Assembly (NCBI GenBank): GCA_041394325.1
Contig: JAWKIJ010000001.1
Location: 1,612,001 to 1,676,000, forward strand
Origin: JAWKIJ01 sp041394325
Lineage (GTDB): Bacteria > Actinomycetota > Acidimicrobiia > Acidimicrobiales > Microtrichaceae
Direction: 5' to 3'
DNA: 64,000 bases
Of this stretch, positions 28,695-39,619 are shown one piece after another. A program made the translations under genes and the position numbers. Each line of letters starts with the position of its first letter. The stretch's first letter is position 1. The notes beneath the pieces are model-generated. The model saw only the letters and a list, made by a program, of their open reading frames with translations. It was not told the origin of the DNA and ran no database searches.

Positions 28695-30074
28695 TCAACC
28701 CTCGGTGTAGCGGGTCGGGAACCGGTCGAGCGTGCGGAGCGACGGGAACAGCATCCGCCAGAGACCTGCGACGAGCAGGGTCATCACGCCGCCGAGCACG
28801 ACGACGGGTCCGGTGCCGAGCGCATGGCCCAGAAGGCCCGATTCCGCCGCCCCGAGCTCGTTGGACGCACCGATGAACACCTGTTCCACCGCGGCCACGC
28901 GGCCTCGCACCCGGTCGGGGGTGACCAGGGGAACGATGGTCGAACGGATGAAGACCGACACCGAGTCGGCGGCGGACAACACGAACAGGGCGAGCGCGGC
29001 GATGCCGTAACGGATCGCGCTGAAGTGATCGCCCTCGATCACGCCCAACACGATCGTCGCCGCGCCGAACACGCCCACCACGGCGAACAGGGCCGATCCG
29101 ACGTGGCGACGTATCGGGCGCACGGCCAGCCACGCGGTCGTTCCGGCCGCGCCGATTCCGGAGACGGCCTTCAACCAACCGAACGCGATCGAACCGGCGT
29201 GCAGGCGCTCGGCGGCGATCACGGGAAGGAGGGCGACCGCGCCGCCGAACAGCACCGCGAACAGGTCCAGGGATATCGCGCCCAGCAGGATCGGGGTTCC
29301 GCGGATGAAACGGAACCCCTCGACCGCCGCGTGCAACCTGGTCTCGGCGACGGTCGACGGTCGCTGCTGGGGGAGTGGGCGAACCAGGAGGAGCAGCGGC
29401 GCAGCAGTGGCGAAACCGGCGACGCTGAGGGCGAAGGGCCAGGTGGGGCCGACGGCGTAGAGGAATCCGCCGAGTACGGGACCGATGATGATGCCCATCT
29501 GGAAGGCCCAGATGAACAGGCTGTTGAGCCGAGGCAACTCCGAGGGAGCGACCATCGTCGGAGCGAGCGAGCGCAGCGCAGGGTTGAGGAACGCCCGTGG
29601 GACGCTGTACGCGAACGCGAGTGCCAGTACCGCCCCGATCACGAAGTTTCGGTGCGTGACGACGACGGTGAGCCCGACCGAGGCGACGGCCTCCACCGTC
29701 AATGCGGTGGCGCCGACGCGGCGTCTGTCGAAGCGATCCGCGACCGAACCCGCGACGATCACCAACAGCGCGACGGGGACGAACTCGGCGAGGCCGACGA
29801 GTCCAAGGTTGAGGTCGATGCGACCTCGCTCGGTCACCGTCGCGATCCGCCACCCCAGGGCCGTGAACTGCGCACTCACCGCCACCTGGATGAGGAACGT
29901 CGCCAACAGGAACGCCCACACGCCCGGGCGTCGGGCGATGTCGCCGACGCTCGGGATCGTTCGGGCGCCACCGCGGGTTTGGTCCTGCGTCTCGGGCGGT
30001 CCCGGCGAGGCGAGGTCGGGGTCGCGCCGGTTGTCGCCCCGGGTCCACCCCACTTCGGGGCGCTCAGCCGCCAT
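28695..30074 (-). CDS. MFS transporter, MFS_3 / enterobactin exporter-like
   Basis: A 459-residue protein with about twelve hydrophobic segments and an MFS loop 2-3 motif (GSVADRFDRRRVG). The order of helices and the start at VWAFLLATFLIQVAVSAQFTALGW resemble the EntS/MFS_3 exporters; the cargo is not known. The first 50 residues are hydrophilic. The ATG at 30074 overlaps the end of the upstream small gene by 11 bases, so the pair is probably cotranscribed. Confidence 0.85.
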   Translation of the reverse strand: MAAERPEVGWTRGDNRRDPDLASPGPPETQDQTRGGARTIPSVGDIARRPGVWAFLLATFLIQVAVSAQFTALGWRIATVTERGRIDLNLGLVGLAEFVPVALLVIVAGSVADRFDRRRVGATALTVEAVASVGLTVVVTHRNFVIGAVLALAFAYSVPRAFLNPALRSLAPTMVAPSELPRLNSLFIWAFQMGIIIGPVLGGFLYAVGPTWPFALSVAGFATAAPLLLLVRPLPQQRPSTVAETRLHAAVEGFRFIRGTPILLGAISLDLFAVLFGGAVALLPVIAAERLHAGSIAFGWLKAVSGIGAAGTTAWLAVRPIRRHVGSALFAVVGVFGAATIVLGVIEGDHFSAIRYGIAALALFVLSAADSVSVFIRSTIVPLVTPDRVRGRVAAVEQVFIGASNELGAAESGLLGHALGTGPVVVLGGVMTLLVAGLWRMLFPSLRTLDRFPTRYTEG

Positions 30075-30540
30075 AGCGGTAGACCACGAAGCGGCCGGTC
30101 TGAGGTGGGATGCACAGTACGCGGAGGGCCCCCAACAACCAGGTCGCAACCTCCGTGGTCGTGGCGTCGATCGACGGTCGGACGACCACGCCACGTCGCG
30201 GATGATCCGACGCGACGGTCCAGGTGGGCGACGGCGCGGCAGCGTGTTCGGCGAGCGCGTCGATACCACGCCTGGCCGCTCCGTGCTGGATCCCCACTTC
30301 GCTCGGCTCGACCCTGCCACCGCGGCCGGCCGATGGGGCGGTCCAGGTGCCGAGTGGAACGAACGGGCCTCTCTTGGAGAAGATCGCCAGTGCGTTGGGG
30401 GTGAGTGGCACCTCGACCCCGTCGGGGATCTCGGGCATCACGTTCACCCAGCCTCGGCCCGCAGCGGTCAGGTCGTCGAACAGTTCGGCGAGCGGCACCG
30501 GCGAGGTGATCGCCTCGGGTACGGGAGGAGTGCGCGGCAC
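30064..30540 (-). CDS. Small protein of unknown function
   Basis: A 158-residue protein starting at GTG 30540. Recognisable stretches are PLAELFDDLTAAGRGWVNVMP, IFSKRGPFVPLGTWTAP and a C-terminal VYRYGG. There is no signal peptide or membrane segment. I do not recognise it. The reading frame continues upstream through the palindromic repeat, but that part is unlikely to be coding. It overlaps the MFS gene start. Confidence 0.6.
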   Translation of the reverse strand: MPRTPPVPEAITSPVPLAELFDDLTAAGRGWVNVMPEIPDGVEVPLTPNALAIFSKRGPFVPLGTWTAPSAGRGGRVEPSEVGIQHGAARRGIDALAEHAAAPSPTWTVASDHPRRGVVVRPSIDATTTEVATWLLGALRVLCIPPQTGRFVVYRYGG

Positions 30541-30609
30541 GGGACCCGAGCCTACGGGTCGCCACTGCCACGCCCGACCGCCGCCCAAATACCACCCCGT
30601 GGCGTTCCC

Positions 30610-30670
30610 CACCGGTTTTGTCGCGCGAAAGTCGCGTCTACGCCGCGACTTTCGCGCGACAAAACCGGTG
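30610..30670. repeat. Palindromic repeat, copy 2 (perfect arms)
   Basis: Perfect 27-base inverted repeat (30610-30636 and 30644-30670) around the 7-base spacer TCTACGC. The arm reads from CACCGGTTTTG into TCGCGCGAAAGTCGCG. It lies between the divergent small gene (minus) and the SpoU methyltransferase gene (plus), so here it cannot be a shared terminator. Confidence 0.93.
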
Positions 30671-30731
30671 CCTCGGGGGCACGGATCCGGCCCTACGGTG
30701 CTCCAGGGTGGCCGGAAGTGGGCAGGAGTGG

Positions 30732-31571
30732 GTGAGCGACGGAGCCCGGGTGATCCGGATCGACGATCCGTCGGACCCACGGGTCGCGGACTTCGTGGGG
30801 CTGCGCGACCGAGACCTCCGCCTTCCTTCGCGTGCGACCTCGGCCGATCCCGAGCCGAGACCCTCGGTCTTCGTGGCGGAGGGTGACCTTGTGGTGGAAC
30901 GGGCGGTCCGGGCGGGTTACGAGATGGTGGCGTTGCTTGTCGACGCCACCCGCACCGCACCACTACCCCCGGCGATCGGTGATTCCGCGCCCGTCGTCTA
31001 CGGAGCGGGACCGGAGGTCCTGGAGGCGATCACCGGCCTCGGTGTGCACCGTGGCTGCATCGCCGTGATGTTGCGGCGTCCCATTTCCGCGGCGGAGGAG
31101 GTGGTCGCCGGTGCCCGGCGGCTCCTGGTGTTGGAACGGGTCGTCAACCCCATCAACCTTGGGGTGATCTGCCGGACCGCGGTCGCGCTCGGGATGGACG
31201 CGATGCTGCTCGATGACGCGACCGTCGATCCGCTCTACCGTCGGGCGTCGAGGGTCGCGATGGGTGAGGTGTTCGACTTCCCCTACGCCCGGATCCCACC
31301 TCTCCCCGAGGGGTTCGGGGTACTGAGGGACCGCGGATTCCAGATCGTGGCACTGACGCCGTCCCCGGACGCGGTGTCGCTCGACGGGTTCCGACCCGCC
31401 GCGGACCGACCCGTGGCCCTGGTACTCGGGTCCGAGGGTCCTGGCCTGCGGGTCGAGACCGTGGGGGCGTGTGACGTGGCCGTGCGGATCCCGCTGAGCG
31501 GTCGGGTTGACTCGCTCAACGTCGGCGCCGCGGCGGCCGTGGCCTGCTGGGCACTCCGAGCTTGCGACTGA
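30732..31571 (+). CDS. TrmH/SpoU-type RNA 2'-O-methyltransferase
   Basis: A 279-residue SPOUT methyltransferase. Motif 1 is VVNPINLGVICRTAVALG, motif 2 ALVLGSEGPGL, motif 3 IPLSGRVDSLNVGAAAAVA; these make the knotted SAM site. An N-terminal substrate-binding region (SVFVAEGDLVVERAVRAGY) matches 23S rRNA enzymes such as RlmB/TsnR. The target nucleotide is not decidable. The GTG start at 30732 has CAGGAG just upstream. Confidence 0.9.
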   Translation: MSDGARVIRIDDPSDPRVADFVGLRDRDLRLPSRATSADPEPRPSVFVAEGDLVVERAVRAGYEMVALLVDATRTAPLPPAIGDSAPVVYGAGPEVLEAITGLGVHRGCIAVMLRRPISAAEEVVAGARRLLVLERVVNPINLGVICRTAVALGMDAMLLDDATVDPLYRRASRVAMGEVFDFPYARIPPLPEGFGVLRDRGFQIVALTPSPDAVSLDGFRPAADRPVALVLGSEGPGLRVETVGACDVAVRIPLSGRVDSLNVGAAAAVACWALRACD

Positions 31572-31583
31572 CAACCGCCGTCA

Positions 31584-31644
31584 CACCGGTTTTGTCGCGC
31601 GAAAGTCGCGCGCTCGACGCGACTTTCGCGCGACAAAACCGGTG
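31584..31644. repeat. Palindromic repeat, copy 3 (perfect arms)
   Basis: Perfect 27-base arms (31584-31610 and 31618-31644) around the 7-base spacer CGCTCGA. The arms are identical to those of copy 2; only the spacer differs. The copy sits 12 bases after the methyltransferase stop and about 50 bases before the convergent thiolase stop, a position that would suit a bidirectional terminator. Confidence 0.93.
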
Positions 31645-31693
31645 ATGAGGCGGGGGTCGGTGAGTTGTTGGGATGGGGCGGAACGCTCGTGGT

Positions 31694-32853
31694 TCAGACG
31701 CGTTCGATGACGGTGGCCGAACCCATGCCACCGGCGGCGCACATGGCGACCGCACCCCACTGGGAGTCGGTGCGCTCCAGTTCGTTCATCATCGTGACGA
31801 GCATCCGGGCACCGGTACAGCCGATGGGGTGACCGAGCGAGCAACCCGAGCCGTTCTGATTGACGATGCCCTCGTCGAGGCCGAGCGCCCGGGTCGCGGC
31901 CACCGCGACCGAGGCAAAGGCCTCGTTGATCTCCACGGCCTCGAGATCGGTGACGTCGATTCCCGCCTTGGCGAGCGCCTTGCGCATCGCCGGCGCGGGG
32001 TGAGCCCCGTCTCCTCGGGGACGAGGGCCACCGACGCCCAGCCGCGCACCACCGCCCGGGGCGTCAGTCCGTGCGCGGTGGCATAGTCGCGGCTCACCAG
32101 GGTCAAGGCCGCCGCGGCGTCGTTGAGACCCGAGGAGTTGCCGGCGGTCGTGGTCGCCCAGTCGAGTTGGGGGTTGAGCAGCGGGAGCGACGCGAGTTTC
32201 TCCATGGTGGAGCCGCGGCGGGGATGCTCGTCGGTGGTGAACTCGCCCCCACCGGGCAGTGCCACGGGCACGATCTCGTTGTCGAAGCGACCCTCGTCGA
32301 TGGCGCGGACCGCCTTCTGGTGGGATTCGAACGCCCAACGGTCCGCATCCTCCCGGGTAACGCCGGCGATCCGCGCGGCGTTGTCACCCACGCCGAGCGC
32401 GGTGTTGAACGGTGGTGCGGTCTCGGTCGGCTCGTTCGCCGGTGACATCCAGAACTCGGGTTGGCCCTCGGCGTTCGGCTTGGACCCCGACGGTGCGGTC
32501 GACATGGACTCGACACCGCCGGCGAGGCCGACGTCGATCATGCCCGCGGTGATGTTCGCGGCGATCCACTGCACCCCAGCCATCCCCGATGCACACCAGC
32601 GTTGGGTGGCGACTCCCGGGAGGTCGGCGAGCCCGGCCCGGATGGCGGCGTTGCGGCCGATGTTCCCGCCGCCCTGGAACGACTCGCCGAAGCCCATGTC
32701 CTCGAAGTCGCCCACCGGGATTCCGGATCGCTTCACGGCCTCGGCGATCACGGTCTCTGCGAGGGTGAACGCGTCCACCGCGCCCAACGAACCCTTGTAG
32801 GCGGTGGCGATCGGGGTACGGACTCCGCTGACGATGACGATGTCGGTGGACAT
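31694..32853 (-). CDS. Acetyl-CoA acetyltransferase (thiolase), one apparent frameshift
   Basis: About 386 residues after repair, the usual length for degradative and biosynthetic thiolases. Nucleophile cysteine in QRWCASGMAGVQ, then NEAFASVAVAATRAL, LGHPIGCTGARM and the second catalytic cysteine in CAAGGMGSA. It condenses or cleaves acyl-CoA. The break at 31997-32000 is a four-G run; one more G restores LTPAPAMRKALAKAG. Start ATG 32853 (MSTDIVIVSGVRTP). Confidence 0.92.
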
Positions 32854-32995
32854 GGATGCTCCGGGTGTCGAGAGGTCGGTCAAGGCGCCGCGCACGCCGA
32901 GTAGGCCTGGGCGAACCTTGTCGGGTCGGCCGCATCGGGCGGTCGCTCCCGGTCGACGGTAGCGCCCCACGGTGCGGCGTACGTAGCGTGAGGCG

Positions 32996-33664
32996 ATGGC
33001 GATCAAACGCAACGGGATCGTTCCCGAGGACCTCGCGCGCTACGTGGCCGAGCATTCCGAGACCCCCGACGACGTGCTCGTCGCTCTCTCGGAGGTCACC
33101 GAGCGGGAGACCGGGAGTGCCGCCGGCATGCAGATCGGCAGTGACCAGGGCGTATTGCTGGAGATGCTGGTCCGAGCGACCGGGCGCGCCGGGCGGTCGA
33201 ACTGGGAACCTTCACCGGCTATTCGTCGATTCACATCGCGCGGGCTCGGCGAGCACGGCACCCTCCTGTGCTGTGACCTGAGCGAGGAATGGACCACGAT
33301 CGCCCGCGAGTACTGGCGTCGTGCAGGGGTGGAGGACCGGATCGAACTCCGGTTGGGTCCGGCCCTTCGGACGCTGTCGTCGTTGGGTGACGACGACCAG
33401 TTCGACTTCGCGTTCGTCGACGCCCACAAACCCGAGTACGCCGCGTACATCGAAGCCCTGCACCCCCACCTCCGTCCCGGGGCGCTGGTCGCGGTCGACA
33501 ACACGTTGTGGTCGGGGCGGGTCCTCTCCCCGCCGTCGGACGCCGCGACCGACCCCGACACGGCGGCGATTGCCGCGTTCAACGATTCGATGGCGGCCGG
33601 CGCGAGGTTCATGACCGTCGTCCTAGCGATCGGCGACGGGTTGACGCTGCTCCAACGGCGATAG
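32996..33664 (+). CDS. SAM-dependent O-methyltransferase, class I (two apparent frameshifts)
   Basis: About 223 residues after repair, matching the catechol/caffeoyl-CoA O-methyltransferase family. Glycine-rich SAM loop ELGTFTGYSS lies in a shifted frame between 33183 and 33240; the ends are in the original frame (CCDLSEEWTTIA, FDFAFVDAHKPEYAAY, VAVDNTLWSGRVL). Adding one G at 33182-33184 and one CG near 33240 restores a single frame reading HIARGLGEHGTLL. The ATG at 32996 is divergent from the thiolase gene. The substrate is unknown. Confidence 0.87.
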   Translation: MAIKRNGIVPEDLARYVAEHSETPDDVLVALSEVTERETGSAAGMQIGSDQGVLLEMLVRATGRAGRSNWEPSPAIRRFTSRGLGEHGTLLCCDLSEEWTTIAREYWRRAGVEDRIELRLGPALRTLSSLGDDDQFDFAFVDAHKPEYAAYIEALHPHLRPGALVAVDNTLWSGRVLSPPSDAATDPDTAAIAAFNDSMAAGARFMTVVLAIGDGLTLLQRR

Positions 33665-33743
33665 GCGCTACCCGGAGGGAGCGAGGGATACGCTGGAGGC
33701 TGTCGAATCGCACCCCGAAACGGGGTCGAGGCGAAGGAGTGCT

Positions 33744-36456
33744 GTGGACAGCTCGCCTGCGATGAGGGTGCTGCGCGACATCTCGAACGTCGTCGGACGC
33801 GATGCAGCGTGCGGTGGTCATCTGGGACCTGCACGGCCAGGTGCTCGTGTGGAGCCACCATGCGGAGGAACTCTACGGATGGCCGGCCGGCCAGGTGCTG
33901 GGCCGTCACGTCGCCGAGGTGCTGTTGCCCGTCGAGGACGTCGAAGCAATGTTGCAGGTGGGCCGCAGCGTGGAGGCGGGCGAGCCGTGGTCGGGCGACA
34001 TCCGCATCCACAAGGCCGACGGCGCGCTCATCCACCTCTACCTGTCGCTGATGCCGTTGCGGGACGGCCACGACGGGCCCGTCGTGGGTACCGTCGCGAG
34101 CGCGGAGGATCTCGCCCAGCGCCTCAGGGCCGAGGAACGGGCGGTCGTGCTCACCGACCACCTCTTGAACGCGCTCGCCGGGGGCGACCTCGGAACGGCC
34201 AGGTGGGACCAGGAGACCGACACCCTGGTCTGGGACGAGCGTCAGGCCGCGATCTACGGGTACTCCTGGGAGGATCGGCCCCGGACGAACGCCGACTGGA
34301 TCCGATGCGTCCATCCCGACGACCGTGAGGCCACCAGGACTCTCGTCAACGAGCAGTACCTACGTGGCGGTCCGATCGACGTCGAACACCGGATCGTGTG
34401 GCCCGACGGGTCGGTCCACTGGGTCGAGAGCCGGGCCATGGTCCTCACGCGCCTCGACGGAATCGCGCGGGGCACGATCGGTATCGCCGGCGATATCACA
34501 CGTCGGAAGGTGGCCGAGCTGGAGCTCTCACGCCGCGCCGTCGAGGCCGAGACGATGCTGGAGGAACAGCGCCGTCAGCGCGACCGGCTGGACTTCCTCG
34601 CGTCGATCAACGACCTGGCCCTCCGTTCGAGCGACCACCGACAGTTCATGCGCGACGTCACCGAGGCGGCGGTCCCCCGGCTGGGCGACTTCTGTTCCGT
34701 TCACTTCCTGCGCGACGCGGTCATCGGTACCCGTCCGGAGATCGTCGTCGCACACGAGGACCCCGCGAAGGTCGAGTGGATCCACTCGATGCTCCTGAAC
34801 CAGCCCTACGACCCCGACGCCCACTTCGGGCCGGCGGCCGCGATCCGCACCGGGCAGACCCAGTTCCATCCGGACCTGCGCAACGCGCTGGGTGGCGAGC
34901 GTGACGACTCCACCGATCATGCGGATCGGGTGTCGGCCCGTCGCCGAGCGGAGTCCTCCGGTTCACCGATGAGCGAGATCGTCGAAGCGATCGACGCGAC
35001 GAGCCTCATCGTCGTCCCCCTCAAGGCGCGTCGGGGGGTGATCGGGGCCATCCAGTTCTGCACGGCGGGTTCGGGTCGGGTGCTCGGCGTCGACGATCTG
35101 TCGCTCGCCGAGACCGCCGCCGGCAGGATCGCCGAGTCGTTGGACGCCCAATGGTTGAACGAGAGCCTTCGTGAGGTTGCGACGGTGCTCCAGGCCTCGC
35201 TGTTGCCGGGAGGGTTGCCCGACATCGACGAACTGGGCATTGCCGTGCGCTATTGGGCGGCGGGTGCGGCCAGCGAGGTCGGCGGTGACTTCTACGACGT
35301 GTTCCCGATCGGGTGGCCCGAGGTCTCCCGGCCCGACGGCGCGGCCGGGGTGGCGGCCCGGCTCGACCGTCGCGGTGGTGCGACGGTCGAATCGCGTACG
35401 GCGACGCCACCGGCGGGGGGGCGCTGGGCGGTCGTCATCGGCGACGTCTGCGGTACCGGACCCAACGCAGCGGCCCTGCTGGCCACCGCTCGTCACACGA
35501 TCCGGGCAGCCGCCCGGCACGGCTACGACCACGTCGAGGTGATGGAGTGGCTCAACGAAGCGGTGCTCGCCGCGGACACCGACCGCTTCTGCACGGTGGT
35601 GTACGGGACGTTGGAGCCCCTCGGCGAGGGTCGTTGGAGGTTCCGCTTCGTCGTCGCCGGGCACCCTCTGCCGCTGCTCGCCCGTGCCGACGGCACGACG
35701 GCCCACGTCGGCCGGACCGGCACGCTCATCGGGGTGCTGCCGACCCTACGCCTCTCACCGGTGGAGATCGTGCTCGAACCCGGTGATTCGTTGTTGTTGC
35801 ACACCGACGGGATCACCGACGTGCCCGAGCCGTACGGGATCGACGACGACCGTCTCGTGTCGCTGGTGGCCGAGGCGGCGGCATCGGCCACCAGCGCGGA
35901 CGACCTCGTGGACCTGACCGGTGAGGCCGTCCGACGGGTGCTGCCCATCGAGGATCGCGACGACGACATCGCGATGGTCGTCCTCCGGGCGGGCTCGCCG
36001 ACAACGGGTGAGCCCGACGACGGTCCGCCCGGGGGGGAGGTGGTGTCGAGCGCGGCGCGGCGCTTCGACCTTACGTCGTCCTCGCTCGCCGGTGCCCGAG
36101 CGTTCGTCGCCGACGAACTGGGCGATCCCGCGTTGGCCGATGTGGTGCGGCTGATCGTGTCCGAGTTGGCGACCAACGCGGTGATCCACGCGCGAACCCC
36201 CTTCGAGGTTCGGTTGGTCAGGTACCGCGGGTGGGTCCGTGTCGAGGTCACCGACGAGGCCGAGGGCGTGCCCCAACGTCAGCCCCACGCACCTCACGCC
36301 ATCTCGGGTCGGGGAATCGAGATCGTCGAGGCGCTGTCGGTCGACTGGGGTGTCGATCGCCGACCGGTCGGAAAGACCGTGTGGTGCGTCGTGCCCACCG
36401 ACGCCGTCGGGAAGCGGCAGTATCTGCGCCACCGCTTCGCCGAACGACTCGTGTAG
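33744..36456 (+). CDS. PAS-PAS-GAF-SpoIIE phosphatase with C-terminal HATPase (one apparent frameshift)
   Basis: About 904 residues. Two PAS domains (about 35-140 and 165-280; the second with ADWIRCVHPDDREA and a PAC tail WVESRAMVL), a GAF domain (about 300-480), a SpoIIE PP2C-type phosphatase (about 500-760; metal aspartates in SEVGGDFYDV, IGDVCGTGPNAA, HTDGITDVP and DDDIAMV), and an anti-sigma type kinase domain (about 790-900; ELATNAVIHA, GRGIEIVEAL). Such proteins control STAS anti-anti-sigma factors. I chose GTG 33744 because GAAGGAG stands just before it; the frame then breaks at 33798-33801, where one CG joins it to MQRAVVIWDL. No STAS or sigma gene is in the window. Confidence 0.9.
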
Positions 36457-36510
36457 CGGTCGACGGGTGTCCCGTCCGCGAGCAGCGAACGGGGATGGTG
36501 CCCTCGGGTC

Positions 36511-38034
36511 TCAGCGGTGGACGTCGGGATCGTCCTGGTGGACCCGGAGGCGAACGGTGAACACCGAATCGCCCGAGAGCACCGCACCGCGGCCCAGCAG
36601 TCGGCCCGTCTGCCAGTTGCTGAGGCCGAGTTCGGGTCGGTCCAACGCGTATTGGCCGTCCACCCACCGGGTGAAGCCGTCACCCACGAAGGGCGCGTCG
36701 ACGCGTTGGTAGAAGGACTCCACCCGTTCGGGGTCCTCCGAGATCAGCGACACCACGAAACGGGGGCTGTGGCGGTTGAACAGGTCGACGGCGGTGTCGG
36801 TGTCCTCCACGACGGCGATGGACAACTCCGGAGACTGCTCCCATTCCCACTCGGTGCCGAGATCGGTGGTGGCGATCGGTTCGCAACCGGCTTCGACCGA
36901 GATGCCCGCCGCACGGGTGATGTCGACGGGTGCGAACCGCATCTCCGGAACGAACGCCTCGGTACCCGGTGTGAGGTGGAACTTCGCGTTGGTGCCTCGC
37001 TGTGCCGCCGCGGTCCGCTGCGGCCAACACGACCGGGACGAGCGTGGCGGCGACCGCGGTGGGGATGCACACGACGTTGACCGTGTTGCACACCTTGCGG
37101 TCCAGCGAACGGTGCACCGCGGCGGAGAGCCGGTCGGGATCGGCATCGGTATCGGCGACGATCCACGCACCGCCGGTACCGTGAAGGCTCACCGGCACCC
37201 CGCGGCGCGGGCCATCGCGCCGAGTTGGCGGACCGCTCGTCCCGAGCCGCGTGCGACGGCCAGCGCAAGCCGCGTATCGGAGAACATCGCCCAACCCGCG
37301 GCATGTGCGGCCGAACCGATCAAGGATGCCGCACCGCCCGGGAGCCCGGCCTCGGCGAGTGCCGGGGTGAGCGCGTGCTCCATGATCGCGCGGGCCGTTC
37401 CCAGCGCGTCCGAACCGATTCGGAACACCACGGTGTTGCCGCTGCGGATGACTCCGCATGCGTCGGCGAACACGTTCGGCCGCCCCTCGAACACGAAGCC
37501 GACGACTCCGAGTCCGGCCCGCCGGGCCTCGACCCGCCAGCCTTCGTGCGCGAGCGAGTCGACGACCCGTCCCCGCCCGCTCGGTGCGGCGGCCCAGGAA
37601 CGCAGGCCCGCGACCATGTCCGAGCGCATCGTCGGGCTCAGCACCAGGCGGGTTGTGGAGCGTCCTCTGGCGGATGCCGCCGCGACGTCGGCATCGTTCG
37701 CGTCGGCGATCGGGCTGAACACGGCGTCGTCCTCGAGTCGGGAGGCGAACTGTTCGAAGAACGCGGTGATCTGCTCATCGGTGACGGCGCCCATCGACGC
37801 GAACGCCTCGGCCGCCGCTCCGACGGCCTCGGCGGCGATCGCCGCGTCGGTGGCACCGATACGCAACACCTCGTCGTCGGCGACGACGAGGCGATCCCCC
37901 GGCTGGAACGCCGTTGCCATCTCCTCGTCGACCACGAGTACCCGGTCGCCTCCGACGAGGATCAACGTGCCGGGTTGCAGGGAGGCGAGCGGGGTGGCGC
38001 TCGCCCGCCGATGTGGGAACGGGTCGGTGGTCAC
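36511..38034 (-). CDS. ProA-like aldehyde dehydrogenase with N-terminal extension (two apparent frameshifts)
   Basis: About 508 residues after repair, near 90 longer than ordinary glutamate-5-semialdehyde dehydrogenase. The core resembles ProA (RRAGLGVVGFVFEGRPNVFADACGVIRSGNTVVFRIGSDAL, read in pieces), with the probable catalytic cysteine in RKVCNTVNVV where ProA has VCNALETLL. The first 60 residues (LQPGTLILVGGDRVLVVDEE) are not part of the ProA fold. The central stretch SLHGTGGAWIVAD differs from typical ProA. No proB lies nearby, so proline synthesis is uncertain. Repairs: a G/C at 37198-37201 and a CG at 37009-37012. The GTG start at 38034 is tentative. Confidence 0.72.
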
Positions 38035-38099
38035 GTGGTTGGAACGTAGTGCCGCCCGCCGGGTAGAACATCGGCGACCGATCGTGGGGGAGGAGTCGG

Positions 38100-39522
38100 A
38101 TGGGTCTGCACACATCCGCGGCGGACGTCGAGGCGGCACCACGGGCACCGGTCCCCGCCGACCTGCTCGACGCGCTCGGCGGGATCGTGGGTGGCGCTCA
38201 CGTGCGTTCGGCGGACGACGCGGAGACGACTTCTCCCACGACGAGTCGTTGCATGCGGAGTGGTCCCGGCCCGGCGCGGTGGTTCTGCCGGGTTCGACCG
38301 GGGAGGTGTCCGCGATCCTCCGCTACGCCGACGAACACCGTGTCCCCGTCACCGGTCGCGGCGCGGGTACCGGCCTGTCGGGTGGATGTGTGCCGCGCCG
38401 AGGCGGCATCGTGGTCGCGTTCGACCGGATGGACCGGGTACTCGAGATCGACCGCGACAACCACGTGGCCGTCGTCCAGCCGGGTGTGACCCTGGACCGG
38501 CTCGACGAGCAACTCGCCCCGTTGGGCCTCGTGTACCCGGTGTTCCCCGGCGAGTACTCGGCCAGCCTGGGAGGCAACGTCAGCACCAACGCCGGCGGGA
38601 TGCGCGCCGTGAAGTACGGCGTCACCCGTCACAACGTGTCGGGTATCGAAGCGGTGCTCCCCACCGGCGAGGTGATCCGCTCCGGCGGGAAGGTCGCGAA
38701 GATCTCGACCGGTTACGACCTGACCCAACTGGTGATCGGTTCGGAGGGCACGCTCGCACTGGTCACGGAGGCGACGTTGCGCCTCCAGCCGCGCCTCGCC
38801 CACGCGACGACGTTGCTGGTGCCTTTCGCGACCCTCGACGAGGTGACCACCGCGGTGCCCCGCGTGGTCGATTCCGGCCTCGGGCCGCAGATCCTCGAGT
38901 ACATCGACATGTTGACGATGGCGGCGATGACCGCGTCGGGCGAGCTCGACCTCGGTATTCCCCGTGACGTGAAGGATTCGGCGCTCGCCTACCTGGTCGT
39001 CGTCCTCGAGAACGCGGACGCCGACCGCCTCGACGCCGACGTCGAGCGCGCCGGGGAGATGTTGGCCGGCCTCGGAGCCGTCGACGTGTACGTATTGCCC
39101 GCGGGTGCGGCGTCGAAGCTCATCGAGGCCAGGGAGAAGGCGTTCTGGTTGGCGAAGGCCAACGGTGCGAACGAGGTCGTGGACGTCGTCGTTCCCGCGC
39201 GGCGATCCCCGCGCTGATGGAGCGGGTGAGCGCGCTCGGCGCCGAGACCGGCTCGTGGATCGCCGGATGCGGCCACGCCGGTGACGGGAACGTCCACATG
39301 GGAATCTTCCAGGCCGATCCGGAGGTGCGACACACCGTCATGACCAGGCTCTACCGGGAGGCCATGGAGTTGGGCGGAGCGATCTCGGGTGAGCACGGGC
39401 TGGGCACCGACAAGCGGGGCTACTTCCTCGCGTTGGAGGACCCCGCCAAGATCGACCTGATGCGGCGGATCAAGGTCGCCTTCGACCCGAACGGCATCCT
39501 CAATCCCGGCGCCGTCTTCTGA
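38100..39522 (+). CDS. FAD-linked 2-hydroxyacid dehydrogenase, GlcD-like (two apparent frameshifts)
   Basis: About 474 residues after repair. An FAD_binding_4 domain (VPVTGRGAGTGLSGGCVP, SLGGNVSTNAGGMRAVKYGV) is followed by the oxidase C-terminal domain ending in CGHAGDGNVHMGIF, GAISGEHGLGTDKRGY and FDPNGILNPGAVF. The family oxidises glycolate, lactate or other 2-hydroxyacids to 2-oxoacids. The breaks at 38222 (GG) and 39194-39196 (CCC) each need one base. GGGGGAGGAG precedes the ATG. It is divergent from the ProA-like gene; the thiamine enzyme follows after about 100 bases. Confidence 0.88.
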
Positions 39523-39619
39523 CCGTGTCCACGACCTCGGACCCTTCGGCCCGGACCGTGCCCGCACCCGACAAACCGCCACCCGGCCCGACGGCCGAGC
39601 CACCACCCCAAGGACCGAC

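Noticed and set aside
30618..30731. N-terminal extension of the SpoU methyltransferase through the repeat
   Set aside because: The frame is open, but the sequence is the palindrome itself; the GTG at 30732 with CAGGAG fits the family start.
6708..31644. Palindromic repeats as a CRISPR array
   Set aside because: Copies are kilobases apart, with no regular spacers and no cas genes.
36776..38099. Long open frames on the plus strand across the ProA-like gene
   Set aside because: Arg/Ala/Ser-rich shadow frames of the real minus-strand gene; no motifs.
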